Source of the DNA: Candidatus Magasanikiibacteriota bacterium
GTDB taxonomy: Bacteria; Patescibacteriota; Patescibacteriia; Magasanikbacterales; UBA922
Assembly (NCBI GenBank): GCA_023246565.1
Contig: JAHFIE010000041.1
Span: forward strand, 1-10,868
Direction: 5' to 3'
DNA: 10,868 bases
Shown here: positions 7,110 to 10,868 of the stretch, piece by piece
Layout of the letters: every line of letters begins with the position of its first letter
Numbering within the stretch: the stretch's first letter is position 1
Made by a program: the position numbers and the translations under genes
The notes under the pieces: generated by a model
Told to the model about the DNA's origin: nothing
Databases searched by the model: none
Seen by the model: the letters and a program-made list of their open reading frames with translations, nothing else

Positions 7110-7283
7110 TTAACCAATTCGATTCAGTACTTTTTTAACCATAGCTCTCGTGGTTTCTGGATTCTCTGTCTTAGTCGTACGGTACATCATTTTCTCGGTA
7201 AAATCACGAAGATAAGCCTGACGTTTTTTCGTAGAAGATTTTCGATAGGCTTTTAGGGTGGAGATGATGTTCTTTTTGGTCAT
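7110..7283 (-). CDS. Probable class I Fic antitoxin (VbhA/YhfG-like), 57 aa
   Basis: Translated by hand: a 57-residue basic, helical protein starting at the ATG at 7283 (MTKKNIISTLKAYRKSSTKK...) and ending NRIG before the TAA at 7110-7112. It contains T36-TKT-E40-N41, which fits the class I Fic antitoxin inhibition motif [S/T]xxxE[G/N], followed by a proline and a second helix (TTRAMVKKVLNRI). Known class I antitoxins (VbhA, YhfG/FicA) are of this size and are encoded just upstream of their Fic toxin. Here the stop is 3 nt from the probable ATG of the broken Fic gene. A strong promoter with a perfect -35 lies directly in front. The motif is short and could occur by chance; gene order makes it more credible. 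If the toxin is dead, the antitoxin is an orphan relic. Confidence 0.65.
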   Translation of the reverse strand: MTKKNIISTLKAYRKSSTKKRQAYLRDFTEKMMYRTTKTENPETTRAMVKKVLNRIG

Positions 7284-7291
7284 ATAAATAA

Positions 7292-7321
7292 AGTATATAG
7301 TAGAAATAAAGTAACTGTCAA
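7292..7321 (-). promoter_or_regulatory. Promoter of the antitoxin/Fic locus
   Basis: Minus strand: perfect TTGACA (7316-7321), 18-bp spacer, TATACT (7292-7297). TATATA at 7294-7299 gives a 16-bp alternative. The predicted +1 lies at about 7285-7287, within a few nucleotides of the ATG at 7283, so the transcript would be essentially leaderless. There is no Shine-Dalgarno. Confidence 0.7.
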
Positions 7322-7332
7322 TTTTAAGTATT

Positions 7333-7356
7333 AAAAAAGTGGCTCTGTTGAGCCAC
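7333..7356 (-). terminator. Rho-independent terminator after tRNA-Trp
   Basis: On the minus strand a perfect 7-bp stem GTGGCTC/GAGCCAC (7350-7356 and 7339-7345) with a 4-nt loop is followed by six U (7333-7338). It ends the tRNA-Trp transcript, directly ahead of the promoter of the Fic locus. Confidence 0.88.
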
Positions 7357-7362
7357 TGTCCC

Positions 7363-7384
7363 CGCCTTCGCTAAAGCTACGGCG
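7363..7384. repeat. GC-rich imperfect palindrome between tRNA-Trp and its terminator
   Basis: CGCC (7363-7366) pairs with GGCG (7381-7384) and GCT (7370-7372) with AGC (7375-7377), leaving two mismatches and a 2-nt loop. It sits within the tRNA trailer. I recall similar GCCTTCGCTAAAGC-type intergenic sequences from other CPR genomes but cannot verify that here; no second copy was noticed in this window. Confidence 0.4.
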
Positions 7385-7392
7385 AGGCGATG

Positions 7393-7463
7393 CAGGCGCG
7401 GTCGGAATCGGACCGACGACGAAGGTTTTGGAGACCTTAGTGATACCATTTCACCACGCGCCC
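7393..7463 (-). tRNA. trnW: tRNA-Trp (anticodon CCA)
   Basis: A full 71-nt cloverleaf folds. The acceptor stem GGGCGCG pairs with CGCGCCT (G1-U72 wobble), and the D-arm is GTGA/TCAC with GG in the loop. The anticodon arm AAGGT-CTCCAAA-ACCTT carries CCA, which reads UGG. The variable loop is 4 nt, the T-arm GTCGG-TCCGATT-CCGAC, and the discriminator G73. The 3' CCA is not encoded (CAT follows). The T-loop begins T-C-C rather than T-T-C, so C replaces the usual U/pseudouridine at position 55. The CCA anticodon supports normal UGG decoding and gives no sign of UGA reassignment to Trp. Confidence 0.95.
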
Positions 7464-7474
7464 ATGTAGTGAAT

Positions 7475-7503
7475 ACAATACTTAAAATGCAATAAAAAAT
7501 CAA
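7475..7503 (-). promoter_or_regulatory. Promoter of tRNA-Trp
   Basis: Minus strand: TTGATT (7498-7503), 17-bp spacer, TATTGT (7475-7480). The predicted start lies only a few nucleotides before G1 at 7463. The -35 overlaps the stem and U-tract of the terminator of the preceding DUF1189 gene, a very compact arrangement. Confidence 0.5.
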
Positions 7504-7524
7504 GTCCGGGTTAGGACTTGATTT
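7494..7524 (-). terminator. Rho-independent terminator of the DUF1189 gene
   Basis: An 11-bp perfect stem (7514-7524 with 7497-7507, core ATCAAGTCC/GGACTTGAT) and a 6-nt loop, followed on the minus strand by a U-rich tract (7494-7499). It lies 17 bp after the stop codon. Confidence 0.88.
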
Positions 7525-7541
7525 AATAGAAATAGAATTAA

Positions 7542-8375
7542 TTATTCCGCTGGTGGTGTCGGTGGTGTTGCTGGTTGTGCATTTTGTTTTTCTCCGGTCA
7601 CAACAGTATACATCAAAAACAAAAATACAAGAGTATAAAGTGGATTAAGCGGCATAGCGAGCCAACGACCAATAGATTGGATAAGCGTAGGAAGCGTAAG
7701 CGCAAAAAGTCCAACGGTAAGAAGCTCACGATATGACCAGGACAATTTTCTAAAACGAACAATTACATACATAATGAGCGTTAAAATCAACAAATACATG
7801 AGCTTGAGAACATAGGACAATAAAGTAAAGCCCACTGTTACCATAACCTGAATAAATGGTACACCTAATTGTTTTATTTTTGCAAACATTGCTACCAAAT
7901 CTGCTTTGGTAAAGACTGAATCAGGTGAACCAGAAATCGGTTCAACATCAGTCGTACCATCACTACCATCATATAAACTTACTGCGCTTCGGGTGACCAA
8001 AATCACCATATCACGATCTTTTTCTTTAATAAAAGATTGAACCGTAAGCGGCGTTGTCGTCACCGTATCAATCACGAGACGAAGGGTAATATCATCAGAT
8101 ACTTCTTCACGAATAAACGGCTGTGGTAAATTATTTACTGACAAAACACCATTCTTTACTTCTGCAGTAAATTCCGGTACTTCACTCTGGAGTGCTGACT
8201 CCACATCATGTAAACCACGAGGAAGTAAAAATAATACCATGGGTAAAATATGTATGATGGCAATGATCCCAATAAATATCGAAGCATAACCCCAAGCAGC
8301 TTTGGAATTTGACCGCATGGAACGCAACCATTCAATATCAAAGAGACTATGATACAATGTTGTAAAAAACCACAT
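7542..8375 (-). CDS. DUF1189 family membrane protein
   Basis: A 277-residue integral membrane protein of unknown function. A short amphipathic N-terminus (FFTTLYHSLFDIEWL) precedes helix 1 (about 29-51). A large extracytoplasmic domain (about 52-165) contains the characteristic LPRGLHDV and VNNLPQPF segments, then D-T-V-T-T and a VILVTRSAVSLYDG strand. Three or four C-terminal helices follow (about 172-260). It ends in a Pro/Ala-rich polar tail (QPATPPTPPAE). This layout fits DUF1189 proteins, many from Gram-positive bacteria; I assign the family from pattern memory. It is monocistronic, with its own promoter and terminator. No Shine-Dalgarno is seen; the leader is about 40 nt. Confidence 0.85.
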   Translation of the reverse strand: MWFFTTLYHSLFDIEWLRSMRSNSKAAWGYASIFIGIIAIIHILPMVLFLLPRGLHDVESALQSEVPEFTAEVKNGVLSVNNLPQPFIREEVSDDITLRLVIDTVTTTPLTVQSFIKEKDRDMVILVTRSAVSLYDGSDGTTDVEPISGSPDSVFTKADLVAMFAKIKQLGVPFIQVMVTVGFTLLSYVLKLMYLLILTLIMYVIVRFRKLSWSYRELLTVGLFALTLPTLIQSIGRWLAMPLNPLYTLVFLFLMYTVVTGEKQNAQPATPPTPPAE

Positions 8376-8416
8376 AGTGCGAGGACAAAAAAGATTAATT
8401 GAGAAAATATTCTCTC

Positions 8417-8444
8417 ATTTTACCAAAAAAAGAATATTTAGCAA
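8417..8444 (-). promoter_or_regulatory. Promoter of the DUF1189 gene
   Basis: Minus strand: TTGCTA (8439-8444), 16-bp spacer, TAAAAT (8417-8422). The predicted leader of about 35-40 nt contains a 5-bp hairpin (GAGAA/TTCTC, 8401-8414). It lies just beyond the rpmG terminator. Confidence 0.5.
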
Positions 8445-8454
8445 GCTGGTAACG

Positions 8455-8474
8455 AAAACAGCCCATGGGGGCTG
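8455..8474 (-). terminator. Terminator of rpmG
   Basis: Minus strand CAGCCC/GGGCTG stem (8469-8474 with 8459-8464), 4-nt loop, followed by four U (8455-8458). It lies 6 bp after the rpmG stop codon. The U-tract is short, so efficiency may be partial. Confidence 0.65.
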
Positions 8475-8480
8475 CTGTCA

Positions 8481-8636
8481 TTACTTGGTTTCTTTATGCG
8501 TAGTGTGTTTACCACAACCTTTACAATACTTTTGTAATTCCAAACGATTTTTGAGAGTCTTTTTATTTTTACGTGAAAAATAATTGACGGTCTTGCACTC
8601 AGTACACTCAAATTTGACCATGTTGTCTTGAGACAT
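8481..8636 (-). CDS. rpmG: 50S ribosomal protein L33
   Basis: Translated by hand from the ATG at 8636: 51 residues, starting MSQDNMVKFECTECKTVNYF and ending HTTHKETK. The four cysteines C11, C14, C38 and C41 form the two CxxC halves of the zinc ribbon found in the zinc-binding (C+) type of L33. Segments such as YFSRKNKKTLKNRLELQKYC are diagnostic of L33. The protein sits in the large ribosomal subunit near the E site. Length is normal. It stands alone, divergent from greA, with its own promoter and terminator. No Shine-Dalgarno is visible (TTTTTATATAT before the ATG). An overlapping 70-residue frame on the same strand is a shadow. Confidence 0.96.
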   Translation of the reverse strand: MSQDNMVKFECTECKTVNYFSRKNKKTLKNRLELQKYCKGCGKHTTHKETK

Positions 8637-8695
8637 ATATAAAAACTCAAAATTCAAAATAGATCCTCTACCAAAGTAGAAGGGTACAATCTATG

Positions 8696-8715
8696 CCAGT
8701 ATCTACCATTACTGG
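8696..8715 (-). repeat. Hairpin at the 5' end of the predicted rpmG leader
   Basis: CCAGTA (8696-8701) and TACTGG (8710-8715) form a 6-bp perfect stem with an 8-nt loop, right where the predicted rpmG transcript begins. A second small stem, CTAC/GTAG (8667-8678 region), follows. A role in stability or control is inference. Confidence 0.4.
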
Positions 8716-8723
8716 ACGGAAAT

Positions 8724-8752
8724 AGTCTACCATGGGGTCTTAAAAAAATCAA
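8724..8752 (-). promoter_or_regulatory. Promoter of rpmG
   Basis: Minus strand: TTGATT (8747-8752), 17-bp spacer, TAGACT (8724-8729). Predicted leader of about 80 nt. The -35 box overlaps the greA-side ribosome-binding site (8751-8756) on the opposite strand. Confidence 0.55.
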
Positions 8753-8756
8753 GGAG
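8751..8756 (+). promoter_or_regulatory. Strong Shine-Dalgarno before the first greA ATG
   Basis: AAGGAG lies 6 nt before the ATG at 8763. It is the only full Shine-Dalgarno found before a gene start in this window, the other one being internal to the ECF fusion. It favours 8763 as the start but conflicts with a downstream promoter-like site. Confidence 0.55.
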
Positions 8757-8762
8757 CTTGGA

Positions 8763-9308
8763 ATGGGCAGACATGCTATACTAAACCATACACAAAATAT
8801 AACCCCTATGCGAACCACCAACCGAAAAGCAGAGCAACAGAACCAAAAAACATCAGACCCGCTTATGACCGAAGGTAAATATCAGGAACTTACCCAAAAA
8901 CTTAATCGTCTTAAAAAAAATCGTCCGCTATTAGCAGCTGAAGTGAGTCGACTGGCAGAATTAGGAGATTTTTCAGAAAATGTAGAGTATCAACTAGCCA
9001 AAGGGAAATTGCGTGGACTCAATAACGCGATTTTAGTTTTGGAAAATCAATTACTACGATGCGAAGTAATTACGCAACCGCACCAAACTGACCGAGTAGA
9101 AATCGGTCATACCGTAACCGTAAAATGTGGGAACAAACAAACACACTATCAAATTCTTGGTTCAACAGAGACTGACCCTCAACGCGGGATTATTTCTCAT
9201 AATTCCCCGATTGGTGCAGCATTGATTGGACACAAAGTAGGAGAAAAAATACTCGTTAGTTTGGGAAATAAAAAAGAAGTGGCGTATACCATTATTAAAA
9301 TACAATAA
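8763..9308 (+). CDS. greA: Transcription elongation factor GreA
   Basis: GreA rescues backtracked RNA polymerase by stimulating transcript cleavage. From 8763 it has 181 residues. The N-terminal coiled coil (about 36-110) carries the acidic tip LGDFSENVEYQLAK (D69, E72). The C-terminal FKBP-like domain (about 111-181) has RVEIGHTVTV and SPIGAALIGHKVGE. Typical GreA is about 158 residues and would begin near M35 (8865), so there is an N-terminal extension. Three starts are possible. M1 (8763) has a strong Shine-Dalgarno. M16 (8808, MRTTNRK...) matches what I recall of CPR GreA N-termini and follows an extended -10. M35 has no ribosome-binding site. I keep M1 on the Shine-Dalgarno but rate the start choice at about even odds with M16. 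Confidence 0.94.
   Translation: MGRHAILNHTQNITPMRTTNRKAEQQNQKTSDPLMTEGKYQELTQKLNRLKKNRPLLAAEVSRLAELGDFSENVEYQLAKGKLRGLNNAILVLENQLLRCEVITQPHQTDRVEIGHTVTVKCGNKQTHYQILGSTETDPQRGIISHNSPIGAALIGHKVGEKILVSLGNKKEVAYTIIKIQ
8774..8782 (+). promoter_or_regulatory. Extended -10 promoter element inside the greA 5' region
   Basis: TGCTATACT fits the extended -10 consensus TGnTATAAT with one mismatch. Transcription would start near 8789, giving a leader of about 19 nt to the ATG at 8808 and excluding the ATG at 8763. No -35 is seen at the right distance. Confidence 0.4.
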
Positions 9309-9352
9309 ATTAGGACTCTTGATATTGAATCTTGTTTCCCCGTTCACTCAAA

Positions 9353-9424
9353 AATCAAAATTAAACTATTCTTTTTGACCGTCCGGTAATCTGGCAGGCC
9401 AAAAAGAATAGTTTAATTTTGATT
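9353..9424. repeat. 25-bp perfect inverted repeat with 22-nt loop downstream of greA
   Basis: Arms 9353-9377 and 9400-9424 are perfectly complementary, AT-rich, with the inner ends CTTTTTG/CAAAAAG. The 22-nt GC-rich loop (9378-9399) can add two further C-G pairs after one mismatch. It lies 44 bp after the greA stop. The RNA would be a very long hairpin, but no U-tract follows either arm, and a conventional bidirectional terminator lies just beyond. It may be a MITE-like palindromic element, a processing site, or a long terminator-like hairpin. Confidence 0.85.
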
Positions 9425-9448
9425 AGATTTTCAACTAGTTATCTAAAT

Positions 9449-9477
9449 AAAAAACACCATTCTAGATGATGTTTTTT
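9449..9477. terminator. Bidirectional terminator between greA and the ECF gene
   Basis: A 12-bp stem with one mismatch (9449-9460 with 9466-9477, loop TCTAG). It has six T at the right end for plus-strand transcripts and six A at the left end, which become U for minus-strand transcripts. The mismatch becomes a G-U wobble in the minus-strand RNA. The position between convergent greA and the ECF fusion gene fits termination of both. Confidence 0.75.
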
Positions 9478-9625
9478 AGGAATTGCCGAATGTTTCATGG
9501 GACAGGACGACTTGAAGGCCGGAACATTCGACGCAAATTGTCAGCGCTTGAGGCATGACCAGGTGGAAAGAACGAATGGTGGGTTATTGCTTCCCCAGAA
9601 GCTGGTTGAGCTCAGCTGTACGCGC
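9478..9625. other. GC-richer 3' flank of the ECF gene, no gene seen
   Basis: No supported coding sequence. It contains an 8-bp inverted repeat CGAATGTT/AACATTCG (9487-9494 and 9523-9530) with a 28-nt loop, at the point where composition changes from AT-rich to GC-richer. Confidence 0.45.
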
Positions 9626-10868
9626 CTAGTGCTGCTTCGATTCTTCGACGAGCTCTGCATCAACCTTCTGAAGAGTACTGATCGAGTTCGCAATCGTGTT
9701 GCGACGCGTGCAGATCTTCTGAAGTTTGATCGTCAGACTATCGAGTTCACCCCTAATGAGATCCTGATCCGGAAAAGACACAGGCATGACCTGCACGACG
9801 CCAGAATTCGCACGATGCACTTGCAGAAGTTCCTGAACCTCGGGGTGGTCAGGATTCAGTCGTCCGTACCCACGAGAATTCGGATCGTGTGTGCCGTCTT
9901 TTCTGCACTTGAGGAGAATGCCATTCTTCCGCATCACCGTGGTCACGTTGACGAGGTTGTAGCGGATTTTCCATCTCTTATCCTGAAGTTCAAGGAGTCG
10001 TGCGAGTTTCTTCATGGAAATCACACCAACTCCGAAGTTCTCAATGATGGTCGTCAGAACCGTTGTAGCGTGTTCGCTCCCAGAGACTCTCACCGTCTTG
10101 GTGATCTGGGGCTTGCTAGTATCCTCGGGTTCGTCGTCGACAGCGGTGTCTTCGGCAGGTTCTTCAGTGAGTAGGCCGCATTCCATGGCGATCTGCCTCA
10201 CCTCTGGACTACCTTGGTTAATCCGCCATTTTGGCGCACCATTCTTACCTCTTTTAACAGGGATCAAGCTGAAGTGCCCCAGTCTCAAGCCCGTGTTGAT
10301 GAAATCAAAGACCTTAAAGCCAGTGATTTCCTGGATACCGGAAATGGCGTTGACCATGCCCCCAGTGATCCATTCAGCACGGAAATGAATCTCGATGAGG
10401 AATACGAGCGCTGCCCGGTAATCAGCCGATCGTGTCGGCTTATTTTTTTCCATCTCTTTCTCCTTCGGATTTCGTTGTAGATCTTGTTCTTGTCTAAAGT
10501 CGCGTTTGGCTCGGAATAACCTTGACATCACAGTGCCGACAGGTATACCAAGCTCTTCGGCGATCTCTGCATAATTCATACCCTGACCACGGAGGATGAG
10601 TACCTCTCGACGTGATTCTGGTAACCGACTGAGAACTCCTTCAATCGAATGGGAGAATTCAAAGAAATCAATCTCCGCTCTCCAGTTCGTTTGAACTGCG
10701 CCTTCGATTACATCCTGATCAACTGTTTCCTTTTTCCGTTTCCGGATATGGTTGATACAGGCATTGATCGTGACACGGGTAATCCAAGCACCAAGCTTAA
10801 AGCCCCGGTACTCGTACGACGGCAAGTGTAGATGAACCTTGGGAAAAACCTCCTGCACCAAGTCATCA
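9626..10868 (-). CDS. ECF sigma factor fused to duplicated winged-helix-like domain, 5' end cut by window edge
   Basis: The frame is open through the right edge (DDLVQEVF at the edge), so the true start lies outside. Positions here count from the TTG codon at 10861. Residues 1-45 are the end of sigma region 2 (GAWITRVTINACINHIRKRKK). About 76-122 is region 4 with LSRLPESRREVLILRG, MNYAEIAEELGIPVGTVMSRLFRAKR, a clear helix-turn-helix for the -35 element. In frame beyond the sigma part are an unassigned segment A (about 148-225), an acidic linker (232-250), segment B (about 266-346) and a predicted C-terminal helix (366-411). A and B align with each other (N-T/V-T..R.G...., ....GSPEV/DHPEV), suggesting a duplicated winged-helix-type fold. 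Function of this tail is unknown; it could sense or bind DNA. The gene is richer in GC than its neighbours. Gene ends with TAG at 9626-9628. Confidence 0.85.
   Translation of the reverse strand, partial: DDLVQEVFPKVHLHLPSYEYRGFKLGAWITRVTINACINHIRKRKKETVDQDVIEGAVQTNWRAEIDFFEFSHSIEGVLSRLPESRREVLILRGQGMNYAEIAEELGIPVGTVMSRLFRAKRDFRQEQDLQRNPKEKEMEKNKPTRSADYRAALVFLIEIHFRAEWITGGMVNAISGIQEITGFKVFDFINTGLRLGHFSLIPVKRGKNGAPKWRINQGSPEVRQIAMECGLLTEEPAEDTAVDDEPEDTSKPQITKTVRVSGSEHATTVLTTIIENFGVGVISMKKLARLLELQDKRWKIRYNLVNVTTVMRKNGILLKCRKDGTHDPNSRGYGRLNPDHPEVQELLQVHRANSGVVQVMPVSFPDQDLIRGELDSLTIKLQKICTRRNTIANSISTLQKVDAELVEESKQH
10424..10465 (-). promoter_or_regulatory. Internal start or -1 frameshift-like signal at the sigma/tail junction
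   Basis: Within the ECF frame, AAGGAG (10460-10465) stands 6 nt before an in-frame ATG (10451-10453, M137) and 10 nt before an A7 run (10443-10449). A -1 slip on A-AAA-AAT would read AAA-AAA and stop at TAA (10440-10442). A 6-bp hairpin AGCCGA/TCGGCT (10435-10440 and 10424-10429, 5-nt loop) follows at once. The layout resembles the dnaX frameshift site, but the 1-nt spacing to the stem is shorter than usual. Confidence 0.45.

Noticed and set aside
7393..7463. Reassigned UGA (code 4/25) suspected for a CPR genome
   Set aside because: The tRNA-Trp anticodon is CCA, which reads UGG only, and the confident genes show no need for UGA as a sense codon.
8438..8650. 70-codon minus-strand ORF over rpmG
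   Set aside because: Overlaps L33 in another frame; the L33 frame has the four zinc cysteines and diagnostic segments, the other has none.
9353..9424. CRISPR repeat or integron attC site
   Set aside because: Only one palindrome, with no repeated spacers, no cas or integrase genes and no second copy in the window.
9497..10174. Long plus-strand ORF (225 codons)
   Set aside because: It lies opposite the ECF tail, shows no recognisable domain and reads like an antisense shadow of a GC-richer gene.

Overview
The window reads as a compact bacterial genome fragment of moderate to low GC, probably from the Patescibacteria/CPR (Parcubacteria-like). That is an inference. It rests on the small tightly packed genes, the near absence of Shine-Dalgarno sequences before start codons, very short or absent 5' leaders, a 51-residue L33, and a GreA with a family-style N-terminal extension. 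No rRNA or other phylogenetic marker long enough to settle the lineage is present. Every confident gene except greA lies on the minus strand, so the layout below is given from right to left, in the direction of transcription.

Right end (9626-10868): a 5'-truncated ECF sigma factor is continuous in frame with about 270 further residues. These carry two mutually similar, probably winged-helix segments, an acidic linker and a C-terminal helix. The junction has an internal Shine-Dalgarno/ATG and an A7 run with an immediate -1 stop and a hairpin. This gene is visibly richer in GC than its surroundings. Between it and greA (9309-9625) are a 25-bp perfect inverted repeat and a bidirectional terminator.

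Centre (7333-9308): housekeeping genes. greA (+) diverges from rpmG (L33, -). They are followed on the minus strand by a DUF1189-type membrane protein and a tRNA-Trp(CCA), each with a recognisable promoter and terminator. Then comes a probable class I Fic toxin-antitoxin locus (6748-7283): a 57-residue antitoxin candidate and a Fic gene that is frameshifted near its start and lacks the catalytic region.

AT-rich block (3768-6480): a CNNM/CBS membrane protein, a small P-loop kinase and an MFS transporter are closely spaced and may form one transcription unit.

Left end (1-3693): a copper-homeostasis operon. A CsoR-family repressor with C-H-H ligands sits behind a promoter whose spacer carries a CsoR-type palindrome. 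It is followed by an unknown two-helix membrane protein, an HMA-DsbD_2-cupredoxin fusion protein, a CopZ-like HMA chaperone, and a CopA P-type ATPase cut by the window edge. Four HMA domains lie in three proteins. The simplest model is that copper releases CsoR, the small HMA protein carries Cu(I) to CopA for export, and the fusion protein handles Cu(I) in the membrane and outside it.
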